Source: Mycolicibacterium litorale
GTDB taxonomy: Bacteria; Actinomycetota; Actinomycetes; Mycobacteriales; Mycobacteriaceae
Reading direction: 5' to 3'
Length of the DNA: 64,000 bases
Assembly (NCBI GenBank): GCA_002007745.1
Contig: CP019882.1
Span: forward strand, 744,001 to 808,000
The notes under the pieces are model-generated. The model was given only the letters and a program-made list of their open reading frames with translations, did no database searches and was not told the origin of the DNA. Made by a program: the position numbers and the translations under genes. The stretch's first letter is position 1; each line of letters begins with the position of its first letter. This document shows, piece by piece, positions 53,967 to 63,563 of this stretch.

Positions 53967-55381
53967 CAGGACTCCTTGACCAGATAGGGCGACACGGTGC
54001 TGCGATGCTCGTCGAGATCCAGCGCCCGGCCCAGCGCCGGGAAGGCGCGCTGAGGACAGTTGTCCCGCTCGCACACCCGACAGCCGGCACCGATCGGGGT
54101 CGCGCTGTCCGCGGACAGGTCCAGCCCCTTCGAGTAGACCAGCCGACTGGCGTGCCGCATCTCGCACCCCAGCCCGATCGCGAATGTCTTGACGGGCTGG
54201 CCGTAGCGCGATGCACGACGTTCCACGGTGCGCGCCACCCACATGTAGTTCTGTCCGTCCGGCATCTGGGCGATCTGTACCAGAATCTTGCCGGGGTTGG
54301 CGAACGTCTCGTAGACATTCCACAACGGGCAGGTGCCACCGGCTGAGGAGAAGTGAAAACCGGTGGCGGACTGACGTTTCGACATGTTTCCCGCCCGGTC
54401 CACCCGCACGAAGGAGAACGGTACACCTCGCATCGAGGGCCGCTGCAGCGTCGAAAGCCGGTGGCAGATCGTCTGATAGCTCACCTGGTAGAACGCCGAC
54501 AGCCGTTCGATGTCGTAGCGGAAGTTCTCGGCCACGTCGTGGAACTGACCGTAGGGCAGCACCGTGGCGGCGGCGAAATAGTTCGCGAGCCCGAGTCTGG
54601 CGAGCTTGCGGGACTCCTCGCTGGTGAACTTGCCCTCGTCGACCAGCTTGTCGATCAGGCCGCCGAACTCCAGGTAGGCCAGTTCGGTCGCCATTTTGAA
54701 CACCTGCTGGCCCGACGAAAGGTGATTGCTGATCTCCAAAGTGCGAGACGCGGGGTCGTATCGATGTAACACCGTGTCGCCCAAGTCGATACGACGGATG
54801 ATGTGCACGCCGTGCACCATGGTGAGCCGGTCGGAGAGCTCCCGGGACAGCTCGGCGCGATGCATCCGCATCCGGATCGTGAGGTCCTCGGCCGCCGTAT
54901 CGAGCTCGTGCAGATAGTTCTGCCGCTGGTAGAAGTAGTCGCGAACTTCCTCGTGCGGCATCGTGATCGCGCCGCTGCCGCTGCCGTCATTGAACCGGTC
55001 TTCGGTGGCGGCGGCCAGCCGGGCGGAGGTCATCCGGAACCGGCGGTGCAGATTGACGATGGCGCGCGCGATCGCGGGATGGGAGCTGACGACCTCGGCG
55101 ACTTCGGTCATGTCGACATCGAGATCGAGGTCGCGGTCCAGGGTCACCTCGCGCAGTTCGGCCACCAGCCGGGTGTCGTCCTGGGAGGCGAAGAACGTGG
55201 CGTCCACGCCGAAGACCTCGGTGATACGCAGCAGGACCGCGACCGTCAGCGGGCGGACATCGTGCTCGATCTGGTTGAGATAACTGGGCGAGATCTCGAG
55301 CATCTGGGCCAGGGCGGCCTGGCTGAATCCGCGCTCACTGCGCAGTTGACGTATCCGGGAGCCGACGAACGTCTTGGCCAC
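53966..55381 (-). CDS. ramB: RamB-type transcriptional regulator of acetate metabolism
   Basis: A 471-residue regulator. N-terminal XRE helix-turn-helix (SRIRQLRSERGFSQAALAQMLEISPSYLNQIEHDVRPLT), a central ImmA/IrrE-like region (ATELAYLEFGGLIDKLVDEG, FAAATVLPYGQFHDVAENFRYDIERLSAFYQVSYQTICHRLSTLQ), and a C-terminal domain with CPLWN and CRVCERDNCPQRAFP cysteines. RamB represses or tunes isocitrate lyase and acetate genes in corynebacteria and mycobacteria. A RamB-like site stands before aceA at 56420. GTG 55381 is the start; it is divergent from the thioesterase gene. Confidence 0.92.
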   Translation of the reverse strand: MAKTFVGSRIRQLRSERGFSQAALAQMLEISPSYLNQIEHDVRPLTVAVLLRITEVFGVDATFFASQDDTRLVAELREVTLDRDLDLDVDMTEVAEVVSSHPAIARAIVNLHRRFRMTSARLAAATEDRFNDGSGSGAITMPHEEVRDYFYQRQNYLHELDTAAEDLTIRMRMHRAELSRELSDRLTMVHGVHIIRRIDLGDTVLHRYDPASRTLEISNHLSSGQQVFKMATELAYLEFGGLIDKLVDEGKFTSEESRKLARLGLANYFAAATVLPYGQFHDVAENFRYDIERLSAFYQVSYQTICHRLSTLQRPSMRGVPFSFVRVDRAGNMSKRQSATGFHFSSAGGTCPLWNVYETFANPGKILVQIAQMPDGQNYMWVARTVERRASRYGQPVKTFAIGLGCEMRHASRLVYSKGLDLSADSATPIGAGCRVCERDNCPQRAFPALGRALDLDEHRSTVSPYLVKES

Positions 55382-55509
55382 GACGCCAGCCTACCGGTCT
55401 GCGAAGAATGGGTTAGCAGCGTTGGCAACGCAGGCCGGTTGGCATTCAGGTGGGCCTTTGGCATGATCGCGCTTGGCGGGGCAAGGTTGCTGTTGGGGAG
55501 AGGACTGCC

Positions 55510-56331
55510 ATGAGCACCGGCGAGAAGACCGCCAGCACCGGATTGGCGAAGGTGCTGATGCCGGTCCCCGATCCGCACCCGGATGTGTTCGATCGGGAGT
55601 GGCCGCTGCGGGTCGGTGACATCGACCGGGTGGGCCGGCTGCGCCTGGATGCGGCGTGCCGGCACATCCAGGACATCGGCCAGGACCAGCTGCGGGAGAT
55701 GGGCCACGAGGAGACCCACCCGCTATGGATCGTCCGCCGCACCATGGTTGATCTCATCCGGCCCATCGAATTCCAGGACATGCTGCGCATGCGGCGCTGG
55801 TGCTCGGGTACGTCGAATCGCTGGTGTGAGATGCGGGTCCGGATCGACGGACGCAAAGGCGGCCTCATCGAATCCGAAGCGTTCTGGATCAACATCAACC
55901 GCGAGACCCAAGGTCCGGCCCGGATCGCCGACGACTTCATGGAGGGTCTGCAGCGCACCACCGACGTCAACCGGTTGCGCTGGAAGCCCTATTTGAGCGC
56001 CGGCGCCCGCGAAGACGCCGCTGAGATCCGCGACTTCCCGATCCGGGTCAGCGACATCGACCTCTTCGATCACGTCAACAACTCCGTGTACTGGAAAGTG
56101 GTCGAGGAATTCCTCGCGCCCACGCCCGAACTCCTGGAGTCGCCGCTGCGCGTGACGATCGAGCACGATGCGCCGGTGGCATTCGGAGACAAGCTCGAGA
56201 TCCTGCTGCACGTGTATCCGCCCGGATCGACCGACAAGTTCGGCCCGGAGTTGGCCGACCGGACTGTTAGAACGCTCACATACGTCGTCGGCGAGGAGAC
56301 CAAAGCCGTCGCGTCGATCTTCCAGCTCTGA
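55510..56331 (+). CDS. Acyl-ACP thioesterase-like protein (Rv0466-like)
   Basis: A 273-residue double-hotdog protein of the fatty acyl-ACP thioesterase group. The first hotdog has DREWPLRVGDIDRVGRLRLDAACRHIQDIGQDQL and WIVRRTMVDLIRPIEFQD; the second has FPIRVSDIDLFDHVNNSVYWKVVEEFL, with the His and Asn usual at the active site, and TIEHDAPVAFGD. It should hydrolyse acyl thioesters. ATG 55510 follows GGAGAGGA. Located between ramB and aceA as in M. tuberculosis. Confidence 0.88.
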   Translation: MSTGEKTASTGLAKVLMPVPDPHPDVFDREWPLRVGDIDRVGRLRLDAACRHIQDIGQDQLREMGHEETHPLWIVRRTMVDLIRPIEFQDMLRMRRWCSGTSNRWCEMRVRIDGRKGGLIESEAFWININRETQGPARIADDFMEGLQRTTDVNRLRWKPYLSAGAREDAAEIRDFPIRVSDIDLFDHVNNSVYWKVVEEFLAPTPELLESPLRVTIEHDAPVAFGDKLEILLHVYPPGSTDKFGPELADRTVRTLTYVVGEETKAVASIFQL

Positions 56332-56346
56332 GACCGGGTCGTTTAA

Positions 56347-56362
56347 CAGTACGGGCGTACTG
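56347..56362. promoter_or_regulatory. Palindrome CAGTACGGGCGTACTG upstream of aceA
   Basis: Two exact inverted 7-base arms around GG, 16 bases after the thioesterase stop. A further half copy CGTACTG is at 56377-56383. It may be an operator for aceA or an end signal for the thioesterase transcript; the binding factor is unknown. Confidence 0.4.
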
Positions 56363-56394
56363 ACCTGCGAAAAGCTCGTACTGAACGGTAACTT

Positions 56395-56408
56395 CTGAAC
56401 CGGTTCAG
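56395..56408. promoter_or_regulatory. Palindrome CTGAACCGGTTCAG upstream of aceA
   Basis: A perfect 14-base palindrome 180 bases before aceA and 12 bases before the RamB-like site. Its core AACCGGTT is like some TetR-family (KstR-type AACNNGTT) cores, but the outer bases do not fit KstR. The factor is unknown. Confidence 0.45.
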
Positions 56409-56419
56409 CGATGGTGCAC

Positions 56420-56438
56420 CTTTGCAAGCTTTGCAAAG
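56420..56438. promoter_or_regulatory. RamB-like binding site upstream of aceA
   Basis: CTTTGCAAGCTTTGCAAAG contains two opposed copies of TTTGCAA. It closely fits the RamB consensus RRAACTTTGCAAA described in Corynebacterium. It lies 150 bases before aceA, two genes from ramB. Confidence 0.65.
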
Positions 56439-56588
56439 CCGGCCGCCAGCTTGGCGAAAATTGGCAGTCACAACGGCTTGAACTGCGCTAATGGTGCGAG
56501 GCATGCTCGAGTCAGCACACAAGCGAAGCTGCACTGGCGTTAACAACTTGCCGTCAAGGTGGCGACTCGATCTCGAAGGAGCAGGCTG

Positions 56589-57875
56589 ATGTCCAACGTT
56601 GGCAAGCCGAAGACCGCAGAAGAAATCCAGCGCGACTGGGACACCAACCCCCGCTGGAAGGGCATCACCCGCACCTACACCCCGGCCGACGTGGTCGCGC
56701 TGCAGGGCAGCGTCGTGGAGGAGGCCACCCTGGCCCGCCGCGGCGCCGAGGTGCTGTGGAACCAGCTGCACGACATGGAGTTCGTCAATGCCCTTGGCGC
56801 GCTGACCGGCAACATGGCCGTTCAGCAGGTCCGGGCCGGCCTCAAGGCCATCTACCTGTCCGGTTGGCAGGTCGCCGGTGACGCGAACCTGTCCGGCCAC
56901 ACCTACCCCGACCAGAGCCTCTACCCGGCCAACTCGGTGCCGCAGGTCGTCCGTCGTATCAACAACGCCCTGCTGCGCGCCGACGAGATCGCCAAGGTCG
57001 AGGGTGACACCTCGGTGGAGAACTGGCTGGCCCCGATCGTCGCCGACGGTGAAGCCGGTTTCGGTGGCGCCCTGAATGTCTACGAGCTGCAGAAGGCCAT
57101 GATCGCGGCCGGCGTCGCCGGTTCGCACTGGGAGGACCAGCTGGCCTCGGAGAAGAAGTGTGGCCACCTCGGTGGCAAGGTGCTGATCCCCACCCAGCAG
57201 CACATCCGCACTCTGACCTCTGCCCGACTCGCAGCTGACGTGGCTGACGTCCCGACCGTGGTCATCGCCCGCACCGACGCCGAGGCCGCCACCCTGATCA
57301 CCTCCGATGTCGACGAGCGCGATCAGCCGTTCATCACCGGTGAGCGCACCGCTGAAGGCTTCTACCGGGTCAAGAACGGACTCGAGCCCTGCATCGCCCG
57401 CGCGAAGTCGTACGCGCCGTACTCGGATCTGATCTGGATGGAGACCGGCACCCCGGATCTGGACCTGGCCCGTCGCTTCGCCGAGGGTGTCAAGGCCGAA
57501 TTCCCCGACCAGATGCTGGCCTACAACTGCTCGCCGTCGTTCAACTGGCGCAAGCACCTGGACGACTCGACCATCGCCCGGTTCCAGAAGGAGCTCGGCG
57601 CCATGGGCTTCAAGTTCCAGTTCATCACGCTGGCCGGCTTCCACGCCCTCAACTACTCGATGTTCGATCTGGCCTACGGCTACGCCCGCAACCAGATGAG
57701 CGCCTACGTGGAGCTGCAGGAGCGCGAGTTCGCCGCCGAGGAGCGCGGCTACACGGCCACCAAGCACCAGCGTGAGGTCGGCGCCGGCTACTTCGACCGG
57801 ATCGCCACCACCGTGGACCCGACCAGCTCGACCACCGCGCTCGCGGGCTCGACCGAAGAGGGCCAGTTCCACTGA
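56589..57875 (+). CDS. aceA: Isocitrate lyase
   Basis: The first enzyme of the glyoxylate shunt, splitting isocitrate to glyoxylate and succinate; also acts as methylisocitrate lyase in mycobacteria. The 428-residue protein carries [11 protein letters not shown] with catalytic Cys191, [13 protein letters not shown], and the [15 protein letters not shown] segment near residue 315. This is the short, ICL1-type enzyme. ATG 56589 follows GAAGGAGCAGG. The 257-base upstream region holds a RamB-like site and two palindromes. Confidence 0.97.
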   Translation: MSNVGKPKTAEEIQRDWDTNPRWKGITRTYTPADVVALQGSVVEEATLARRGAEVLWNQLHDMEFVNALGALTGNMAVQQVRAGLKAIYLSGWQVAGDANLSGHTYPDQSLYPANSVPQVVRRINNALLRADEIAKVEGDTSVENWLAPIVADGEAGFGGALNVYELQKAMIAAGVAGSHWEDQLASEKKCGHLGGKVLIPTQQHIRTLTSARLAADVADVPTVVIARTDAEAATLITSDVDERDQPFITGERTAEGFYRVKNGLEPCIARAKSYAPYSDLIWMETGTPDLDLARRFAEGVKAEFPDQMLAYNCSPSFNWRKHLDDSTIARFQKELGAMGFKFQFITLAGFHALNYSMFDLAYGYARNQMSAYVELQEREFAAEERGYTATKHQREVGAGYFDRIATTVDPTSSTTALAGSTEEGQFH

Positions 57876-57896
57876 CGGTAGCCAGTAGACCTCTTT

Positions 57897-57960
57897 CCGC
57901 GAGCGTGCGTGTCGGTACGGTGACACGCCGCAGCGCGCGCCACCACGCGCACGCTCGCGG
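57897..57960. repeat. Long palindromic element after aceA
   Basis: CCGCGAGCGTGCGTG at the left is matched by the inverse CACGCGCACGCTCGCGG at the right, and a smaller hairpin GTGTC...GACAC (57910-57925) lies inside, so the 64 bases can form a branched structure. It has no T-tail. It may act as terminator of aceA and looks like a dispersed repeat, but copy number cannot be seen here. Confidence 0.6.
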
Positions 57961-57980
57961 TTGAGAGCCGCCGACTGTGA

Positions 57981-58016
57981 CATCAGGCCCCGTCCTTATA
58001 TTGGGCGGGGCCTGAT
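57981..58016. terminator. Hairpin between aceA and fadB2
   Basis: CATCAGGCCCCG and its exact inverse CGGGGCCTGATG, extended by three more pairs with one G-T, around loop TTATATT. It ends 15 bases before the fadB2 start and four bases before the GAGGAG ribosome site. It may separate aceA from fadB2 or control fadB2 leader expression. Confidence 0.55.
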
Positions 58017-58031
58017 GCGTGAGGAGATGAC

Positions 58032-58886
58032 GTGAGTATTCAACGAGTAGGCGTGGTCGGTGCGGGGCAGATGGGTTCCGGCATCGCCGAGGTGGCGGCG
58101 AAGGCCGGTGCCGACGTCGTGGTGTTCGAACCCACCGAAGACCTGATCAACGCCGGACGGAACCGCCTGACCGGCTCGCTGGAACGCGCGGCCAGCAAGG
58201 GCAAGCTCTCCGAGGCGGATCGCGACGCCGCACTGGGCCGGCTGACCTTCACCACCGACCTCGCCGACATGGCCGACCGGGAACTGGTCATCGAGGCCGT
58301 CGTGGAGGACGAGGCCGTCAAAGCCAAGATCTTCAGCGAACTCGACCGCATCATCACCGACCCCGCCGCGGTGTTGGCCTCGAACACCTCGAGCATCCCG
58401 ATCATGAAAATCGCTGCGGCGACCAAGAATCCGAACCGGGTGATCGGCCTGCACTTCTTCAATCCGGTGCCGGTGCTCCCGCTCGTGGAACTGATCAGCA
58501 CACTGGTCACCTCCGACGAGGCCGCGACCCGGGTCGAGCAGTTCGCCGCCGAGGTGCTTGGCAAGAAGGTCGTGCGGTGCGCCGATCGCTCCGGGTTCGT
58601 CGTCAACGCACTGTTGGTGCCGTATCTGCTCTCCGCCGTCCGCATGGTGGAGGCCGGGGTCGCCACGGTCGAGGACGTCGACACCGCCGTGGTAGCGGGC
58701 CTGTCCCATCCGATGGGTCCGTTGCGGCTTTCGGATCTCATCGGTCTGGACACCATGAAGCTCATCGCCGACTCGATGTACGAGGAGCTGAAGGACCCGC
58801 ATTACGCCCCGCCGCCATTGTTGCTGCGGATGGTCGAGGCGGGATTGCTGGGCAAGAAGTCCGGCCAGGGCTTCTACAAGTACTGA
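58032..58886 (+). CDS. fadB2: 3-hydroxybutyryl-CoA dehydrogenase
   Basis: A 284-residue NAD(P)-dependent 3-hydroxyacyl-CoA dehydrogenase. GAGQMGSGIAEVAAKAGADVVVFEP binds the cofactor; ELVIEAVVEDEAVKAKIFSELD, LASNTSSIPI and IGLHFFNPVPVLPLVELI (catalytic His) follow; the C-terminal domain has GFVVNALLVPYL and HPMGPLRLSDLIGLD. It links acetoacetyl-CoA and hydroxybutyryl-CoA in beta-oxidation or its reverse. GTG 58032 is the start. Same order as Rv0468. Confidence 0.95.
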   Translation: MSIQRVGVVGAGQMGSGIAEVAAKAGADVVVFEPTEDLINAGRNRLTGSLERAASKGKLSEADRDAALGRLTFTTDLADMADRELVIEAVVEDEAVKAKIFSELDRIITDPAAVLASNTSSIPIMKIAAATKNPNRVIGLHFFNPVPVLPLVELISTLVTSDEAATRVEQFAAEVLGKKVVRCADRSGFVVNALLVPYLLSAVRMVEAGVATVEDVDTAVVAGLSHPMGPLRLSDLIGLDTMKLIADSMYEELKDPHYAPPPLLLRMVEAGLLGKKSGQGFYKY

Positions 58887-58934
58887 CAGTGACATCAATC
58901 CTCGCTTTGTGCATTCAAAGCGGTAATTGACTAG

Positions 58935-59900
<966 letters not shown>

Positions 59901-60758
59901 TCAGGCGCGGGCCAGCTTCTCCTTCTCGGCCTCGACGTCGAAATCCGCGGGTGGCCAGGTCAGCGCCATGCCTTTGAGGGCCTCGATCAGCAGCTCGTTG
60001 ATCGCCAGCCGGCTGTACCACTTCTTGTCGCTGGGGATGACGTACCACGGCGCATGCTCGGTCGAGGTCCGGTCCAGCACCGCCTGGTAGGCCTCCTGGT
60101 AGGCCGGCCACAACATGCGCTCGTCGAGATCACCCGGGTTGTACTTCCAGTACCGGTCCGGCCGGTCCAGGCGCTCGGCCAGCCGGCGCTTCTGCTCGTC
60201 CAGTGAGACGAACATCGCGCACTTGACGACGGTGGTTCCGGAGTCGACGAGTTCCTTTTCGAACGCGTTGATCTCGTCGTAGCGGGCCTCCCACACCTCC
60301 CGCGGCACCAGCTCGTGCACCCGGACCACCAACACGTCCTCGTAGTGCGACCGGTCGAAGACTCCGATGTGGCCGGCAGCCGGCAGTGCCTTGCGGATCC
60401 GCCACAGATAATGGTGGGCGCGTTCCTCCTCGGTGGGCACCCCGAAGCTGGTGTAGCGGATGCCCATCGGGTTGCCCGCGCCCACCACGTGCTTGACGAT
60501 GCTGCCTTTGCCTGCGGTGTCCATGCCCTGCAGGACCAGCAGTAGCGACCGGCTGTCGCCGCCCTTGCCGGCGGCGTAGAGCATCTCCTGCAGGCCGGCG
60601 AAACGTTCGTTGCGCTGCGCCTGCACCTCGGCCGAACCGTCACGGTCGCCGTCGTATCCGGGGCTGGAATCGGTGTCGATGTCGCTGACCTGGCTGCCGG
60701 CGCGGAACTTGAGGATCTTGTGCGGTTCATGCGTCCACTGCGACGGGAGATCAGTCAT
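59901..60758 (-). CDS. Polyphosphate kinase 2 family protein, class III-like
   Basis: A 285-residue polyphosphate:nucleotide phosphotransferase. Walker A QGMDTAGKG (77-85), Walker B and lid FDRSHYEDV (134-142), and YVIPSDKKWYSRLAINELL near the C-terminus. The GMD-x-AGK and SHYEDVL forms differ from the GRDAAGK and SWYNRA of the enzyme at 37730, so the two proteins are of different PPK2 classes. ATG 60758 (MTDLPSQW) is preferred over upstream starts. Its stop directly abuts the umaA stop on the other strand. Confidence 0.92.
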   Translation of the reverse strand: MTDLPSQWTHEPHKILKFRAGSQVSDIDTDSSPGYDGDRDGSAEVQAQRNERFAGLQEMLYAAGKGGDSRSLLLVLQGMDTAGKGSIVKHVVGAGNPMGIRYTSFGVPTEEERAHHYLWRIRKALPAAGHIGVFDRSHYEDVLVVRVHELVPREVWEARYDEINAFEKELVDSGTTVVKCAMFVSLDEQKRRLAERLDRPDRYWKYNPGDLDERMLWPAYQEAYQAVLDRTSTEHAPWYVIPSDKKWYSRLAINELLIEALKGMALTWPPADFDVEAEKEKLARA

Positions 60759-60856
60759 AGCCGACGAGACTAACGCGCACTCATTCACCCCAGGAGCGAC
60801 GCCGCGAAACCAGAGGACGGTCTTGTTGGCGCCGAGGCCGCCGCGTGGGACCTATC

Positions 60857-61567
60857 TCAACTGATCGGGGGAAGTTGCGGAGAGGGGTGAGGGATGGAGT
60901 TGAACGTGTCCAGCGAGCCGCCGACCTCGACGATGCCGCACAGCGCGTTCCAACACAGCATGGTCAGGTAGTCGATCAACTGATCGCTGCTCATCCGCGG
61001 GTTCGACATCCACGAGTGCGTTGCCAGTTGGACTCCGCCGACGATGAGATACGCCCACGGCTCCACACCGTGGATGTCCATTCCGGCCCGCTGCATCCGG
61101 CGGCGCAGCATGACCGCGAGCATCCGCGCGATGATCTGCTCCGAATCGGCGATCACTTTGTTTTTGCTGGCTGAACTGTTTGCCATGACGAAGCGGTAGG
61201 GCTCCGGCTCGGCGGCGACGGTGTCGACGTACACCCGGATGATCTCGCGGGTGAGGTCGAAACCGTCCAGATTCGACGACAGTGCGGCCGCCATGTTCGG
61301 GATGAGCGTGGTCTGCGCGAACCGCATCATCACCGCGGTGGTGAGGTCGTTCTTATCGACGAAGTAGCGGTACAGCACGGTCTTCGACACACCGATTTCC
61401 GCAGCTATTTCGTCCATGCTGACGTCTCGACCACGCTGGCGGACCGCCTCCAGAGCGCCGTCCACCAGTTCGGTGCGGCGTTCGACCTTGTGCTGATGCC
61501 AGCGCCGCTTACGACCATCGGTCTTGGCCGGCGTCTTTTCTACGCCATGGCTGATCTGCTGTGCCAC
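60857..61567 (-). CDS. TetR-family transcriptional regulator (Rv0472c-like)
   Basis: A 236-residue regulator. The HTH is RRTELVDGALEAVRQRGRDVSMDEIAAEIGVSKTVLYRYFVDKNDL, and the C-terminal domain has IIRVYVDTVAAEPEPYRFVMANSS and WAYLIVGGVQLATHSWM. It begins with a basic stretch (KTDGRKRRWHQHKVERR). GTG 61567 is chosen because it leaves a 98-base promoter gap and fits the length of the relative; an upstream start at 61630 is possible. Divergent from the DUF445 membrane gene, its likely target. Confidence 0.9.
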   Translation of the reverse strand: MAQQISHGVEKTPAKTDGRKRRWHQHKVERRTELVDGALEAVRQRGRDVSMDEIAAEIGVSKTVLYRYFVDKNDLTTAVMMRFAQTTLIPNMAAALSSNLDGFDLTREIIRVYVDTVAAEPEPYRFVMANSSASKNKVIADSEQIIARMLAVMLRRRMQRAGMDIHGVEPWAYLIVGGVQLATHSWMSNPRMSSDQLIDYLTMLCWNALCGIVEVGGSLDTFNSIPHPSPQLPPIS

Positions 61568-61665
61568 TATCGCGGAGTCCGTTCCCCTTGTTCTCAACGA
61601 TTCTACGGTCTGTTCGAACGGCAAGGTCACATTAACTGGGTCGGCGGATAGCGGATGATGGTGAT

Positions 61666-63000
61666 GTGGCTACCAATCGCGACCTTCCCGCGCTGCCGGC
61701 AGGCGTCGTCCGCGCCGGTAAGTCGTTCGCGGAATCCTTTGCCGGCGCCGATCAGCAGGCCGACGCCGAACGCCGGCGCGCACTGCGCCGGATGAAGGCG
61801 GTCGCGCTGGGCTTCCTGCTCGGAGCGACGGTGATCTTCCTGGCCTGCCGATGGGGCCAGGCCCAGGGCGGACCGGCGTGGATCGGCTACGTGGGCGCGG
61901 CGGCCGAGGCCGGTATGGTCGGTGCGCTCGCCGACTGGTTCGCCGTTACCGCGCTCTTTCGTCACCCGCTCGGGTTGAAGATTCCGCACACCGCGATCAT
62001 CAAACGCAAGAAGGATCAACTCGGTGAGGGCCTGGGCGCCTTCGTGCGGGAGAACTTCCTGTCGCCGGCGGTGGTGGAGACCAAGCTGCGTGACGCGGAG
62101 GTGGCCGGCCGGCTGGGTAAGTGGCTGTCCGAGCCGGCGCACTCTGGCCGGGTCGCCGGTGAAGCCGCCACCGTGTTGCGCGTGGTGGTGGAACTGCTCA
62201 ACGACGACGACATCCAGCAGGTGATCGACCGCACCATCGTCAAACGGCTGGCCGAGCCGCAATGGGGGCCGCCGGTGGGTCGGGTGCTGTCCCAGCTTCT
62301 CGCTGAGAACCGCCAGGAGGCCCTCATTCAGTTGTTGTGCGACAGGGCTTTTCAATGGGCCCTGGGCGCCGGCGAGACCATCGAGCGGGTCGTCACCAGG
62401 GACTCACCGAGCTGGTCGCCCCGCTTCGTCGACCAGTTGGTGGGCGACCGAATCCATCGCGAGTTGATGGACTTCACCGACAAGGTTCGCCGTGACCCGA
62501 ATCATGAACTGCGGCAATCGGCTACCCGGTTCCTGTTCGAGTTCGCCGACGATCTGCAGAATGATGAGTCGACCATCGCCAGGGCTGAGGCGGTCAAGGA
62601 GCAGCTGATGGCCCGCGACGAGGTGACTCGCGCCGCGGAGACGGCGTGGAAGACCTTGAAGCGCTTGGTGCTTGACGGAGTCGACGATCCGTCGAGCACG
62701 CTGCGGGCCCGCGTCGCGGATTCGGTGGTGCGCATCGGTGAATCGCTGCGCGACGACGCCGAGTTGCGCGACAAAGTGGACAACTGGATCGTGCGCGGAG
62801 CCCAGCATCTGGTTGCTCAGTACGGGGCCGAGATCACCACGATCATCACCGACACGATCGAGCGCTGGGATGCCGAGGAGGCCAGCCGGCGCATCGAATT
62901 ACATGTCGGTCGCGACCTCCAATTCATCCGGATCAACGGCACTGTGGTGGGCGCCCTGGCCGGCTTGGCGATCTACACCATCGCGCAATTACTGTTCTGA
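61666..63000 (+). CDS. DUF445 membrane protein (Rv0473-like)
   Basis: A 444-residue protein of the DUF445/YjiN family. Helices near the N-terminus (KAVALGFLLGATVIFLACRW, WIGYVGAAAEAGMVGALADWFAVTALFRHPLGLKIPHT) anchor a long helical cytoplasmic or envelope domain, and a last helix (VVGALAGLAIYTIAQLLF) ends the chain. Motif GLGAFVRENFLSP is characteristic. Function unknown. Start GTG 61666; divergent from the TetR gene. Confidence 0.9.
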   Translation: MATNRDLPALPAGVVRAGKSFAESFAGADQQADAERRRALRRMKAVALGFLLGATVIFLACRWGQAQGGPAWIGYVGAAAEAGMVGALADWFAVTALFRHPLGLKIPHTAIIKRKKDQLGEGLGAFVRENFLSPAVVETKLRDAEVAGRLGKWLSEPAHSGRVAGEAATVLRVVVELLNDDDIQQVIDRTIVKRLAEPQWGPPVGRVLSQLLAENRQEALIQLLCDRAFQWALGAGETIERVVTRDSPSWSPRFVDQLVGDRIHRELMDFTDKVRRDPNHELRQSATRFLFEFADDLQNDESTIARAEAVKEQLMARDEVTRAAETAWKTLKRLVLDGVDDPSSTLRARVADSVVRIGESLRDDAELRDKVDNWIVRGAQHLVAQYGAEITTIITDTIERWDAEEASRRIELHVGRDLQFIRINGTVVGALAGLAIYTIAQLLF

Positions 63001-63005
63001 CCTGC

Positions 63006-63034
63006 GCTAACACTGTGCTTGCAAAAGTTAGCAC
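63006..63034. promoter_or_regulatory. Nested inverted repeats upstream of the XRE gene
   Basis: GCTAAC (63006-63011) pairs with GTTAGC (63027-63032), and GTGCT (63015-63019) pairs with AGCAC (63030-63034). The minus strand reads TAACTTTTGCAAGC, close to a RamB-type site. It lies 58 bases before the regulator start and may be an operator for autoregulation. Confidence 0.4.
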
Positions 63035-63091
63035 CCCGGCGTAACGTGGCATCCGTACGCATCGGATGACCAGCGCGACGGGAGGCGGGCC

Positions 63092-63490
63092 ATGGCGCAA
63101 GACGCAGATCTTCAAGCCGTGGTGTCCAGTGCCGCGCACGACATCGGGGGCTTCATCAGGGCGCAGCGTGAAGCCGCTCAAGTCTCGGTACGGCAGTTGG
63201 CCGAGAAGGCCGGCGTCAGCAACCCGTACCTCAGTCAGATCGAACGCGGGCTTCGCAAGCCGTCCGCGGAGGTGCTGAGCCAGATCGCCAAGGCGTTGCG
63301 GATGTCGGCCGAGGTGCTCTACATCCGGGCCGGCATCCTCGAACCCGGGGAGGTCAGCAAGGTGCACGACGCGATCATCGGCGACAGTGCGATCACTGAG
63401 CGTCAGAAGCAGGTCCTGCTCGACATCTACACCTCGTTCTGCCAGCAGAACGAAGCTACCCGTGAGGAGTTGTCGACTGAACAACCCTGA
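63092..63490 (+). CDS. XRE-family regulator (Rv0474-like)
   Basis: A 132-residue DNA-binding protein. HTH is IGGFIRAQREAAQVSVRQLAEKAGVSNPYLSQIERGLRKPSAEVLSQIAKALRMSAEVLYIRAG, followed by a short helical part (DSAITERQKQVLLDIYTSFCQQ). The M. tuberculosis counterpart has been reported as copper-responsive; that is not visible here. ATG 63092 follows GGAGGCGGGCC. Next gene is hbhA, as in M. tuberculosis. Confidence 0.93.
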   Translation: MAQDADLQAVVSSAAHDIGGFIRAQREAAQVSVRQLAEKAGVSNPYLSQIERGLRKPSAEVLSQIAKALRMSAEVLYIRAGILEPGEVSKVHDAIIGDSAITERQKQVLLDIYTSFCQQNEATREELSTEQP

Positions 63491-63563
63491 ACAACGTGAG
63501 CCACACACCTTCTGAAAACCGTTGAACGACAATCCAAATCAAGATCCGAAAGGAGCCACTACG

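Noticed and set aside
56343..57983. 546-codon minus-strand frame opposite aceA
   Set aside because: Antisense shadow of isocitrate lyase.
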